In this document: piece by piece, positions 51,166 through 60,132 of the stretch
How the letters are laid out: the number at the start of each line of letters is the position of its first letter
How positions within the stretch are numbered: position 1 is the stretch's first letter
NCBI GenBank assembly: GCA_965215025.1
Contig: CBDCCV010000001.1
Span: 2,294,001 to 2,358,000, forward strand
Reading direction: 5' to 3'
Source: CBDCCV01 sp965215025
Lineage (GTDB): Bacteria > Bacteroidota > Rhodothermia > Rhodothermales > Salinibacteraceae
DNA length: 64,000 nucleotides
The notes under the pieces: model-generated
Databases searched by the model: none
What the model saw: only the letters and a program-made list of their open reading frames with translations
Told to the model about the DNA's origin: nothing
Translations under genes and position numbers: made by a program

Positions 51166-51238
51166 GCGGGTGTAGCTCAGTGGCTAGAGCATCTCCTTGC
51201 CATGGAGAAGGTCGAGGGTTCGAATCCCTTCACCCGCT
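51166..51238 (+). tRNA. tRNA-Gly(GCC)
   Basis: Cloverleaf of 73 nt: acceptor GCGGGTG/CACCCGC, D-arm GCTC...GAGC, anticodon stem TCTCC/GGAGA with loop TTGCCAT (anticodon GCC), T-arm GAGGG-TTCGAAT-CCCTT. The discriminator base is T and CCA is not encoded. One G-U pair lies in the T-stem. Confidence 0.97.
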
Positions 51239-51241
51239 CAG

Positions 51242-51290
51242 AAAAAGAGGCGCCGTTTCCAGCTTGAAGGCCGGGAGCGGCGCTTTTTTG
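51242..51290 (+). terminator. Terminator of tRNA-Gly
   Basis: AAAAAGAGGCGCCG pairs with CGGCGCTTTTTT (ending 51289) across a 21-nt loop; six T residues follow the stem. It begins 4 bp after the tRNA. Confidence 0.8.
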
Positions 51291-51394
51291 TTGGGCGTGC
51301 GTGCTGGCGCCTTGCGCGCCCCGCGTCTGCGCATAAGTGTATCTGCGCACAAGTGTGTTCGTGTCTGGGCACAACCGAAGGGCTGTACGGCCGC

Positions 51395-51760
51395 TCAGCG
51401 TTCAGCGCGGCCCGTTTTTGTAAACACCTCGCCTGCCTGCTCTACGCGCCCGGCAGCGATGAGAAGCTGCAGGTCCTGGTAAGCCCTCAATGCGTCGAGG
51501 CCCGTCTCCTCTGAAAGGGCGATGAGGTCGTCCACGGTGAAGCGTTCTGGAAGTTGGCTCAAGAGCCACTGCGCGCGTTTGGGCACCTCCCCCCGCCGGG
51601 GGTGTCCCGGCTGCTTCCTCCGCTGCGCGTCGTTGTCGAGCGCGTCGCGCTCCACGAACCAGGAGAACAGCATGTTAACTTGATTTTTCAGCGTGTTGAC
51701 TTCCTGACGGAGTCGTTGCTGCTCGGCCTGAAGCTCCTCGTAGGGATTGGGATGCATCAC
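51395..51760 (-). CDS. Hypothetical coiled-coil and winged-helix-like protein
   Basis: A 121-residue protein. The N-terminus is a short coiled coil (EELQAEQQRLRQEVNTLKN). A basic linker (RRKQPGHPRRGEVPKR) follows, and a C-terminal helical part (ERFTVDDLIALSEETGLDAL) that could be a small winged helix. Composition supports a real gene. No family is recognised; a DNA-binding role is a guess. Confidence 0.5.
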   Translation of the reverse strand: MMHPNPYEELQAEQQRLRQEVNTLKNQVNMLFSWFVERDALDNDAQRRKQPGHPRRGEVPKRAQWLLSQLPERFTVDDLIALSEETGLDALRAYQDLQLLIAAGRVEQAGEVFTKTGRAER

Positions 51761-52401
51761 TGCGCCGTGGGATCAAGGGAACTGCAACGCGGGAGAGAGA
51801 CGCGCCCCATCTATTTAACATGCGCTGACCTCCCCCTAAATGTGCAAAAGGCGCGGTTAGGCATTCGCCATTGCGCTACGCTGCCTTGCGCTTTCGGTCC
51901 GCGGCCCGTCAAGGGGGTCAAGTAACTTCTACCTGTGAGCAAAGCGCGGCTGAAGGCAAAAGCAAAGAGAGCGTCGCTCAGGAAAGCTCAAGAGAGGTTG
52001 CCATCTTCTCCGCTCATCACGGCACGTTTGTTGCAAACACTGATGAGCCGAGTGAGGTCCGCCTGCAGCGCTCTGCCCTTGCGCTTCTGTCCTCGTAACC
52101 TCTCAGCTTGCTACGTGACCCCAACCGGAAGACTTATGCGTAGTTACGGAATGCAGCGGCTGGCGCTACAACCGTGGTTTTCGTTGCCGGTCCTGGCGGA
52201 TGCTTGTTCGAGACCGATGCTGCAAAGCGCGAAATCTTTGTCAGCAGCGTGCTTGGTCTTGATTCTTTGCCGCCTGAACGCTTTTCTGTCAAACGGCGAG
52301 GGTGTGTTAGGAGACCGCACGATACGTGGGGGGGAGCGGTCTGCACAGCGCTCGCGCGCTCAAGAGGAGCTTATGTGCAAACCAGAGGAGGACCCCACGT
52401 G
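51761..52401. other. Non-coding gap upstream of the histidine kinase
   Basis: I see no supported gene. Open frames on the plus strand (for example 51935-52402) have poor protein composition. The DNA is less GC-rich than its neighbours. GAGGAGG at 52385-52391 is a strong Shine-Dalgarno for the kinase at 52402. The kinase promoter must lie here, but no clear boxes stand out. Confidence 0.4.
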
Positions 52402-54978
52402 ATGATTGCGACAAGCCACCGCGCGCAGCGGGACGAGACGGAAGGAGCATTGCTCCAGGGCGTGATAAGAGCGGCGAGCCTTATCGCGGCTCCGGGTCAG
52501 GACGAGAGAGGCTTGAAGAAGGCGCTCCAGGCCGTTGGTCCGGCTGCGCGGGCCGACCGCGTTTGGGTCTTTAAAGCGCTCGCGCAGGCGTCGCCTGCGG
52601 ACGCCTCTGGTACGCTAAGCGCGCGCGCCCTTTGGCAGCGCAGTCGGCGCATCGCCGGGCGGGCGGAGGCGCGCGAGGTCCTCTACCAAACCACGCCGCC
52701 GCATTGGCACCAACGCCTCGCCGAGGGCGAGCCGCTGCAAGCGCGCGCCGACGACCTGCCCGCCTCTGAGCGTACGGCATTGGAGGCGCACGGCGTCCAG
52801 GCTACGCTCGTCCTTCCGCTACACGTCCAAGGCCGCTACTGGGGCGGCCTCCGTTTCGACGCCTGCCGGCAGCCCGTCGGATGGACGGAAAAGCAGGTGG
52901 CCTTGCTCGAAACCCTGGCCGAAGCGCTGGCGCGACGCTGCGGGACAGAAGCGCGCGACGCAGAAGCAGGCAAGTCTCAGAAGAAGACCTCTGCCAAAAG
53001 CCTGGATGCCCCATCGGACAAGGCAGCCTCGCGTTCTTCCTCGAGCACGCTCCACGCCGTCATCCTCGCGCAGATCAGCCAAGCGGTGCTTGCCGTTGAC
53101 GAAGGCGGCGCCATCGCCTTTTTGAACCCGGAGGCCGAGGCGCTCTTTGGAGCGGCAGCGGACGACGTGATGGGCGCCCCCGTGGACCGGCTCTTGCCGC
53201 CTTATTCGGCCTGGCTTCGCAGCGGCGCCGTGCGCCAGGCCCTCGATGCGGGGGAGGCGTGGCGCACCGAGATCGTACGGCGCCGCGACGAGGCCCCCGG
53301 CCCGCAGCACCTGGAGGTTGCGCTCAACGCCGTCGAGGTGCCGGGCGAGGACGCCCGCACCGTGGTCGTCGCCGTGCGCGACGTGACGGAGGCGCGCCAC
53401 CGCAAACGCCAGCTCGAGCACCGCGCCCGCATGGAGCGCACCCTGGCGGAGGTGTCCACGCTGTTCGTCTCCCCCGGCGATTTCGAGCCGGAAGAGCTGC
53501 TCGGCAGGGTCGGGCAAGCGCTCGAGGCGGACCGCGTCTACCTCATCACCGCGCCGCCGGACGACCGCCCCACGCAGCCGGGCCATCCACCGGGCGGCGA
53601 CGGACAGGCAGGCGCGCCGCGCCTCTCGGCCGCCCGCGCCGGCACGCGCGGATGGCCCATCGACCTCAACGCCTACACCTACCGGGAGTGGTGCGCCCAG
53701 GCGCCCGCCTCTGGCAACGCGCCCGGCGAGGAAGCCGAGGACGGCGACCTGGCCGCTTTTGCCGTGCCGGTGCTCTCGCCGCAGGACAAGCTCTACGGCT
53801 ACCTCGGCATCGAGTACGCGGGCGCCGCGCCGGGCTGGCCCGAAGAAGACACCCGGATGCTCAACGTGCTCGGCGACATGATGGCCGCCTATCTCGAGCG
53901 GCGCATCGCCGAGGCGGCCCTGCGCGAGAGTGAGGAGCGCTACCGCCTCTTCGTCACAGCCATCTCCGAGGGCATCTGGTGCGTCGAGCCGGTCGAGCCG
54001 GTGAGCCTGGACCAGCCGCCCGAGGCGCAGGTGCAGGCGTTGCGCGAGCGCGGCGTCGTGGTGGACTGCAACGAGAGTATGGCCGGCGCGCTCGGCTACG
54101 AGAAGCCGGGCGACGTGATCGGCCGGCCCGCCGCCGAGGTCATCCCCGACGGGTTCGACCGCGAGTTTTTCCACGACTTCGTCACGGCTGGCGGCGCGCT
54201 TAAAAGCCGCGAGTACACACTTTACCCTGAGACAGGGCCGGCGCGCCACTTCGTCGTCAACGCCGTGGGCACCGTCGAGGACGACGCGCTCGTGCGCATC
54301 TGGTGGAGCTGCACGGACGTGACCGAGCGCGTGGAGCTGGAGCGGCGCATGGTCACGGCCTTGGAGCAGCAGCAGCAGCGCATCGGCCACGAGCTGCACG
54401 ACGGCGTGGGCCAGCTCATCACCGGCGTGCGGATGCTGAGCCAGAACCTGGCCGAGCGCCACTTCGACGAGGGGGAGAAGGGCTACGAGCAGGCGCACCG
54501 GATCGTCCGCTACACGCAGGAGGCCTCGCAGATCTTGCGCGAGTTGCAACGCGGGCTGGCGCCGGTGCAGGTGTACGGCAAAGGCCTCGCCAGCGTGCTC
54601 GAAGGGCTGGCCCACACCACCGACGGGCTGCCCGGCATCACGTGCAGCTTCGTCTACGACGGAGAGACGGACGTGGAGGAGAGCGAGGCCAAGCTCCAGC
54701 TCTACCGCATCGCGCAGGAGGCCACCAACAACGCCCTCAAGCACGCCGAGCCGTCGCACATCCAGATCGCCTTCCGGCGCGAGGACGGGCGCACCGTGCT
54801 CAGCATTAGCGACGACGGGTGCGGCTTCGACCTTAAGGAAGCCGAGGACAAGTCGCTGGGGCTGCACAGTATGCACTACCGCGCGCGCGTGGTTCAGGCC
54901 AGCCTGGAGGTGCACTCCGCGCCGGGCGACGGCACCACCGTGCGCTGCACGCTCGCCGAGGCCGAGGGCCAAGAGTAG
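52402..54978 (+). CDS. NarL-type sensor histidine kinase with GAF and PAS domains
   Basis: An 858-residue soluble kinase. Domains in order: GAF (about 15-185), PAS (about 215-325; LNPEAEALFGAAADDVMG), a second GAF-like part (about 345-500), a second PAS (about 510-640; DCNESMAGALGYEKPGDVIG), then HisKA_3 with RIGHELHDGVGQL (phospho-His 666) and HATPase with RIAQEATNNALKHAEPS and SISDDGCGFDL. No membrane helix is present, so it senses a cytoplasmic ligand or redox state. ATG 52402 follows a GAGGAGG ribosome site. The cognate partners are probably the two regulators downstream. Confidence 0.92.
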   Translation: MIATSHRAQRDETEGALLQGVIRAASLIAAPGQDERGLKKALQAVGPAARADRVWVFKALAQASPADASGTLSARALWQRSRRIAGRAEAREVLYQTTPPHWHQRLAEGEPLQARADDLPASERTALEAHGVQATLVLPLHVQGRYWGGLRFDACRQPVGWTEKQVALLETLAEALARRCGTEARDAEAGKSQKKTSAKSLDAPSDKAASRSSSSTLHAVILAQISQAVLAVDEGGAIAFLNPEAEALFGAAADDVMGAPVDRLLPPYSAWLRSGAVRQALDAGEAWRTEIVRRRDEAPGPQHLEVALNAVEVPGEDARTVVVAVRDVTEARHRKRQLEHRARMERTLAEVSTLFVSPGDFEPEELLGRVGQALEADRVYLITAPPDDRPTQPGHPPGGDGQAGAPRLSAARAGTRGWPIDLNAYTYREWCAQAPASGNAPGEEAEDGDLAAFAVPVLSPQDKLYGYLGIEYAGAAPGWPEEDTRMLNVLGDMMAAYLERRIAEAALRESEERYRLFVTAISEGIWCVEPVEPVSLDQPPEAQVQALRERGVVVDCNESMAGALGYEKPGDVIGRPAAEVIPDGFDREFFHDFVTAGGALKSREYTLYPETGPARHFVVNAVGTVEDDALVRIWWSCTDVTERVELERRMVTALEQQQQRIGHELHDGVGQLITGVRMLSQNLAERHFDEGEKGYEQAHRIVRYTQEASQILRELQRGLAPVQVYGKGLASVLEGLAHTTDGLPGITCSFVYDGETDVEESEAKLQLYRIAQEATNNALKHAEPSHIQIAFRREDGRTVLSISDDGCGFDLKEAEDKSLGLHSMHYRARVVQASLEVHSAPGDGTTVRCTLAEAEGQE

Positions 54979-55125
54979 CGCCGCGCCCACGAGCGCCCGG
55001 CGCCCAGACGCATCCGGAAAACGCCCCTGAAAGAAACGGCCACGCACCGCATTCACCGCGCACCGACCCGATCCGACCCAATCCCCGCCAACCGAAAACC
55101 GCCACTCAGGAACAACCGATACGTC

Positions 55126-55851
55126 ATGAAAACGCACGCCACCCAAAGCGCCAAGCGCACCAACAGCAGCGACCGCATCCGCATCCTCATCGTGGACGAC
55201 CATCCGGCCGTGCGCGAGGCCCTGGCCGACACCATCGAGGGCAAGATGGACATGGACCTCGTAGGCCAGGCCTCCTCTGCTGACGAGGCCTTCCGCATGG
55301 TCGAGAAGCTCCAGCCCACCGTGGCGGTGGTGGACATCTCGCTCGAAGACTCGCACGGGCTGGACCTGGTGCAGAACATCCGCGCGCAGCACCCGGACGT
55401 GCAGGTCGTCGTCTTCTCGATGTACGACGAGGGCGTGTACGCCGAGCGCGCCATCCGCGCCGGCGCCTCGGGCTACCTGATGAAGAGCGAGCCGACGCAG
55501 AGCGTGATGGAGGCCATCCGCAACGTGCACCGAGGCGAGGTCCACCTGAGCCGCCAGATGGCCTCGCACATCCTCAATAAGGTGGCCATGGGCCGCTCCT
55601 CCGGCCCCAGCTTCGCCATCGACGAGCTGACGGACCGCGAGATGGCCGTCTTCCAGATGCTCGGCGAAGGCTTCAGCGTGCAGGAGATCACCGACCGCCT
55701 CTCGCTCAGCCGCAAGACGATAGAGACGTACCGCCGACGGGCGAAGGAGAAGCTCGGGTTCGACTCGGTGGCGGAGCTTTTGCAGTACGCCGTGCAGTGG
55801 ACGTACAGCCAGGGCGGAGAAGCGCCGCGCCCGAGTGCCAACAACGGGTAG
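55126..55851 (+). CDS. NarL/LuxR-type response regulator 1
   Basis: A 241-residue regulator. The receiver domain has the acidic pair at 24-25 (LIVDDHPAVREAL), phospho-acceptor D70 (VAVVDISLEDSHGLDLV) and the Lys in YLMKSEP. The LuxR helix-turn-helix reads LTDREMAVFQMLGEGFSVQE then ITDRLSLSRKTIETYRRRAK. It should be phosphorylated by the kinase encoded 147 bp upstream. Two stretches of its DNA are almost identical to the second regulator. Confidence 0.93.
   Translation: MKTHATQSAKRTNSSDRIRILIVDDHPAVREALADTIEGKMDMDLVGQASSADEAFRMVEKLQPTVAVVDISLEDSHGLDLVQNIRAQHPDVQVVVFSMYDEGVYAERAIRAGASGYLMKSEPTQSVMEAIRNVHRGEVHLSRQMASHILNKVAMGRSSGPSFAIDELTDREMAVFQMLGEGFSVQEITDRLSLSRKTIETYRRRAKEKLGFDSVAELLQYAVQWTYSQGGEAPRPSANNG
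55691..55806 (+). repeat. Regulator paralogue block, near-identical DNA copy
   Basis: The 116 bp that encode the recognition helix and C-terminus match 56793-56908 with one mismatch. A second shared block of about 65 bp is at 55354-55419 and 56456-56521. The rest of the two genes has diverged, which suggests gene conversion. Confidence 0.8.
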
Positions 55852-56203
55852 CGCTCCTCCGGGGCACGGCGCCCCTCGCAGACGCCGCGCCCAAGCGGTC
55901 CTTGCAGAGAAGGCCCTGCGGGCCGTGCGGGGGCGTAAGACGACGGGGGATGCGCTTAAAGTACATGGTGCCTGCCGCTAAACGTCAGTAAGTCTTTTTC
56001 GGGACAAAGATAGATTGAGGGTGTCGCTGTTTTCAGCGGCGCCCTTTGTTTATTACGGAACCCCCTGCCCGCATGTCGCCCGTGCGGCTCGCGCCCGGAG
56101 CCGAGGTGCGGACGGCAGAAGGCGCGCGCCCGCACGGCGCCGGCCTCGCCACGCGGCGGCGCCTACTCACGTACTCTTGCTTAATCTTATCACCGCAAAC
56201 GAC
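55852..56203. other. Non-coding gap between the two regulators
   Basis: No gene is supported. TATCTTTG on the minus strand near 56010 matches TAnnTTTG, but no TTG lies at the right distance, and it points away from the second regulator. A GC-rich stretch (55860-55940) has weak hairpins and no T-run. Confidence 0.35.
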
Positions 56204-56932
56204 ATGACGAGTTCAACAGGGCAAAAGCAAGCCGACCGCGCCACCGCGGACCGCCCCCACCGGCGCGACGCCGTGCCTATCCGCGTGTTCGTCATCGACG
56301 ACCACCCGGCCATCCGCGAGGCGCTCAAGGACACCCTCACCGGGCGCGTGGGCATGGCCTGGTGCGGCGACGCTGGCAGCGCCGAAGAGGCCTTCGGCCA
56401 GCTCGAGTACGCTCGCCCACACGTCCTCGTCGTGGACATCTCCCTGGGCGACGCCCACGGGCTGGACCTGGTGCAGAACATCCGCGCGCAGCACCCGGAC
56501 GTGCAGGTCGTCGTCTTCTCGGTGTACGACGAGAACCTCTACGCCGAGCGGGCCATCCGCGCCGGGGCGCTCTCCTACCTGATGAAGAGCGAACCCACCG
56601 AGCGCGTGGTCGAGGCCATCCGCAGCGTGCACCGCGGCGACGTGTACCTGAGCCGGCGCATGGCCTCGCAGATCCTCGGGAAAGTAGTCCGCCGCCAGCG
56701 CCACACGCTCGTCGCCACGGTCGAGGAGCTGACGGACCGCGAGCTGGCCGTCTTTCAGATGCTCGGCGAAGGGTGCGGCGTGAAACAGATCGCCGACCGC
56801 CTCTCGCTCAGCCGCAAGACGATAGAGACGTACCGGCGACGGGCGAAGGAGAAGCTCGGGTTCGACTCGGTGGCGGAGCTTTTGCAGTACGCCGTGCAGT
56901 GGACGTACGGGCAGGAGCACTCCACGCAGTAG
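56204..56932 (+). CDS. NarL/LuxR-type response regulator 2
   Basis: A 242-residue paralogue of regulator 1. Acidic pair at 32-33 (VIDDHPAIREAL), phospho-acceptor D78 (VLVVDISLGDAHGLDLV), Lys in YLMKSEP, and HTH with DRELAVFQMLGEGCGVKQ then IADRLSLSRKTIETYRRRAK. The DNA-recognition helix is identical to that of regulator 1, so both probably bind the same sites. The receiver domains differ more, so signals or partners may differ. ATG 56204 is chosen because the upstream frame lacks family similarity. The polysaccharide genes begin 254 bp downstream. Confidence 0.93.
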   Translation: MTSSTGQKQADRATADRPHRRDAVPIRVFVIDDHPAIREALKDTLTGRVGMAWCGDAGSAEEAFGQLEYARPHVLVVDISLGDAHGLDLVQNIRAQHPDVQVVVFSVYDENLYAERAIRAGALSYLMKSEPTERVVEAIRSVHRGDVYLSRRMASQILGKVVRRQRHTLVATVEELTDRELAVFQMLGEGCGVKQIADRLSLSRKTIETYRRRAKEKLGFDSVAELLQYAVQWTYGQEHSTQ

Positions 56933-57186
56933 CACATGGGCGTCTCCTACGCAAGACGCCTGCGTATTGAGGTGTTCCACGTGTTGGACGTTTGGCGCAC
57001 GCCGCAAGCCGTCCGTTGGAGGTTTGGCGTATGCCCCTCGTGCCAGATGCGCGCGCCGGGCGCGCTTAAGCCGCACCGCACGCTCCAGCCGCGTGCGTAC
57101 TTTAGAGATGCAGCTTAACGATAACGTAAGACCGGCTGCCCTTCTGCGCCGTTAGAGAAAGCAACAAACCCTTTATTATAGATCTC

Positions 57187-58422
57187 ATGGCTCGACGCCC
57201 CTCCACTTTGCCAGAGCACCCGCCCGCCGACGGACGCGGCGCCGCGCCCGCCCAGAACGGCGCGGCGTTTCGGGAGGAGGCGCCCCGCGTCGCCATCGTG
57301 CATGACTGGCTCCCCGTCTACGCCGGGGCCGAGCGCGTCCTCGAGCAGATGATCCACGTCTTCCCCCAAGCCGATCTCTTCAGCCTGATCGACTTCCTCC
57401 CGGACGACCAGCGCGCCTTTTTGCAAGGCAAGACGGTGCAGACGTCGTTCATCCAGCGCCTGCCTTTCGCTAGGAGCAAGTACCGCCACTACCTGCCGCT
57501 GGCGCCGCTGGCTATCGAGCAGTTCGACCTCACGGGCTACGACATCGTCATCTCGTCGAGCTACGCCGTGGCGAAAGGCGTCCTGACCACCGCCGACCAG
57601 CTCCACGTGAGCTACGTGCACAGCCCCATCCGCTACGCCTGGGACTTGCAGTTCCAGTACCTGCGCCAGGGCGGCATCGAGCGCGGCGTTAAGAGCGTCA
57701 TGGCGCGCGCGGTGCTCCACTACATGCGCCTCTTCGACGTGGCCTCGGCGAACCGCGTGGACGCCTTTCTGGCGAACTCGGGCAACGTCGCCCGCCGCAT
57801 CTGGAACACCTACCGGCGTGAGGCCGCCGTCGTCTATCCGCCGGTTGACACGGAGGCGTTCGCGCTTCAGGAAGCGAAGGAAGACTTCTACGTCACCCTT
57901 TCGCGCCTCGTCCCGTACAAGCGCGTTGACCTCGTCGTGGAGGCTTTTGCGCAGATGCCCGAAAAGGAGCTTCTCGTTATCGGAGATGGCCCCGAGTACA
58001 AGCGCATTGCCGCCCTGGCCGGACCGAACGTAACGATGCTGGGTTATCAGCCGGACGATGCGGTGCGATATTACATGCAGCGCGCGCGCGGCTTTATCTT
58101 TGCAGCCGAGGAGGACTTTGGAATCGTACCGCTTGAAGCCCAAGCCTGCGGCACGCCCGTGGTAGCCTACGGCAAGGGCGGTGCGCTGGAGACGGTGCTT
58201 CCCGGCGAGACCGGCTTCTTCTTTGAAGAGCAAACCCCCGAGCATTTAGCCGCCGCCGTGCGCGCCTTCGAGCAAAAGGCCGAAGGTATGAGCGCCGCCC
58301 GCATCCGCGAGAACGCCGAGCGCTTTTCGGCCGCGCACTTCCGCGAGGCCTTTTACCGCCACGTGGCGCAAGCGTACCATCAGTTCAAGGCCGACGCCCG
58401 CCGCGCTCCGGCCCACGCATAA
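57187..58422 (+). CDS. GT4-family glycosyltransferase
   Basis: A 411-residue GT-B enzyme. RVAIVHDWLPVYAGAERVLE is the acceptor-side start. VSYVHSPIRYAWDLQFQYL, SRLVPYKRVDLVVEAF, VIGDGPEYKRI and the donor-binding AAEEDFGIVPLEAQACGTPV complete the family order. It adds a sugar, perhaps mannose, to a lipid-linked precursor in the cytoplasm. The first 33 residues (Pro/Ala-rich) are outside the fold. The next gene follows after 31 bp, so they form an operon. Confidence 0.9.
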   Translation: MARRPSTLPEHPPADGRGAAPAQNGAAFREEAPRVAIVHDWLPVYAGAERVLEQMIHVFPQADLFSLIDFLPDDQRAFLQGKTVQTSFIQRLPFARSKYRHYLPLAPLAIEQFDLTGYDIVISSSYAVAKGVLTTADQLHVSYVHSPIRYAWDLQFQYLRQGGIERGVKSVMARAVLHYMRLFDVASANRVDAFLANSGNVARRIWNTYRREAAVVYPPVDTEAFALQEAKEDFYVTLSRLVPYKRVDLVVEAFAQMPEKELLVIGDGPEYKRIAALAGPNVTMLGYQPDDAVRYYMQRARGFIFAAEEDFGIVPLEAQACGTPVVAYGKGGALETVLPGETGFFFEEQTPEHLAAAVRAFEQKAEGMSAARIRENAERFSAAHFREAFYRHVAQAYHQFKADARRAPAHA

Positions 58423-58453
58423 GTTCAACGCATAAGTCCGACCTCCCATCGCT

Positions 58454-59971
58454 GTGAACGCGCACGCCGAGACCATGTACTCTGCTGACCTGGCGCTCCC
58501 GCCGCCCCAGTCCTCAAAGGCCGCCCCCCCGGCCGTCCGCTCCAAGGTGGACGGCAAGGCGGCGGTGCTGGGCGATGTGCGCGCCGCCTGGTGGCGTACG
58601 GTGCTCACCTTCATTTTTGCAGACCTGGTGACGTTCGCGCTCGTGGCCACAGGGACGTACGCGGTGGCGGGCCGCCTCGCCGCCGAGCAGGCGCTCCGCG
58701 CCTACGAGATCCTCGCCGTGGTGGCCCCGCTTACGGGGCTGGCGTACCTGATCTCGGGTTTGTACAACGCCGCCTCGATGCACCCGGCGCAGGAAATGCG
58801 CCGCATCGGCATGGTCACGGCCGTGATGGTGCTCTCGTGCATCGCCTCGGCCTATCTGCTTGGGGCGCCCACGGCTACGGGGACGGTCCTGGCCGTGGCC
58901 GGCGGGCTGGCCGTCGTCGTCGCGCCCATGAGCCGCGTGTTCTTCCGGGTGCTCTTTGCGCAGATGGACTGGTGGGGCGTACCCGTGGTGGTGGCCGGCC
59001 CCGCCGGGCGGACCGTGGTGCGCAGCCTGCAACGCTGGCCGGAGCTGGGCCTGCGCCCCGTGGCCCTCTTCCAGGACGACGCCCTGCCGTACGCCTCCGC
59101 CGTGGTAGAAGACGTGCCAGTGCTTGACGACGTGAGCCTGCTCCCCCGAGTAGCCGCGCGGCACCGCATCCCCTACGCCATCCTGGCCATGCCGGGGCTA
59201 ACGCGGCAGGACCTGGCCGGCACGCTCCACCGCTACACCAAGCTCTTCAAGCGCGTCTTCGTCGTCTCGGACGCTTCGAGCGTGCAGGCGCTGTGGACCA
59301 CGGCGCACTCGTACGACGGCCTCCACGGCTACGGCGTGCAGCACTACGACCGCCGCCTCGGCACGCGCCTCCTCAAGCGCGCGCTCGACCTCCTCGTCGC
59401 TTCCATCGGCCTGCTGCTCGTGGCGCCGCTCGTACTCGTGGCTGCGCTGATCATCAAGCTCGACTCGCCCGGCCCCGTCTTCTACGTGCAGCGGCGGATG
59501 GGGCGGGAGGGGTGCTGCTTCGACGTGCTCAAGTTCCGCACCATGTTTACCGACGCCGACGCCAAGCTCGAGGAGATCCTGCGCGAGGACGAAGACCTGC
59601 GCGCCGAGTACGAGCACTTCCGCAAGCTGCGCAACGACCCGCGCGTGACACCCATTGGGCGGTGGCTCCGCCGGTACAGCCTCGACGAGCTGCCGCAGCT
59701 TTGGAACGTCATCCGTGGAGACATGAGCATGGTCGGGCCGCGCGCCTACCTCCCCGCCGAGCTGCCGCTGATGAACGGCCTCTCGCGCACGGTGCTCCAA
59801 AGCCCGCCGGGGCTGACGGGGCTGTGGCAGGTGTCCGGGCGCAACGCCCTCGGCTTCGAGAGCCGCGTGGACCTCGACGTGCACTACATGCAGAACTGGT
59901 CCCTTTGGCTGGACCTCTACATCCTGGCGCGCACGGTGCCCGTCGTTCTTTCGGGCGAGGGGGCCAGCTAA
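58454..59971 (+). CDS. Polyprenyl glycosylphosphotransferase (WbaP-like priming enzyme)
   Basis: A 505-residue membrane protein starting at GTG 58454 (an ATG lies 21 bp later). Four to five N-terminal helices precede a CoA-binding-like region, then a helix (ALDLLVASIGLLLVAPLV) and the catalytic part: VFYVQRRMGREG, DVLKFRTMFTDA, TPIGRWLRRYSLDELPQLWN, GDMSMVGPRAYLP and GLTGLWQVSGRN. It transfers a sugar phosphate to undecaprenyl phosphate, the first step of a surface polysaccharide. The UppS product is its lipid acceptor. Confidence 0.93.
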   Translation: MNAHAETMYSADLALPPPQSSKAAPPAVRSKVDGKAAVLGDVRAAWWRTVLTFIFADLVTFALVATGTYAVAGRLAAEQALRAYEILAVVAPLTGLAYLISGLYNAASMHPAQEMRRIGMVTAVMVLSCIASAYLLGAPTATGTVLAVAGGLAVVVAPMSRVFFRVLFAQMDWWGVPVVVAGPAGRTVVRSLQRWPELGLRPVALFQDDALPYASAVVEDVPVLDDVSLLPRVAARHRIPYAILAMPGLTRQDLAGTLHRYTKLFKRVFVVSDASSVQALWTTAHSYDGLHGYGVQHYDRRLGTRLLKRALDLLVASIGLLLVAPLVLVAALIIKLDSPGPVFYVQRRMGREGCCFDVLKFRTMFTDADAKLEEILREDEDLRAEYEHFRKLRNDPRVTPIGRWLRRYSLDELPQLWNVIRGDMSMVGPRAYLPAELPLMNGLSRTVLQSPPGLTGLWQVSGRNALGFESRVDLDVHYMQNWSLWLDLYILARTVPVVLSGEGAS

Positions 59972-60132
59972 GCGCCTCGCCGTAGGCATCCCTGTTCTAA
60001 ACTCCCTTGGGATCTGACGGCTCGCACCTCGGTATCAGGCCTTTTGAGGCAGCCTCAGCGCGCTTGCCGCAGAGCGTACCCCGGCCTGGCGGCATTCTTC
60101 CATCCGCACTTCGGTTAAGTGGACAATAGATT

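Noticed and set aside
51813..51862. A second attC-like site (GCCTAAC ... GTTAAAT on the minus strand) ahead of the gene at 51760
   Set aside because: The two boxes fit the consensus singly but do not pair with each other, no gene ends just before it, and no matching site follows the gene at 51395.
51935..52402. A 155-codon open frame upstream of the histidine kinase
   Set aside because: Poor composition, no ribosome site and no motif; it would overlap the kinase start.
52819..55569. A 916-codon open frame on the minus strand
   Set aside because: Antisense to the histidine kinase and regulator; composition Val/Ala/His-rich without motifs.
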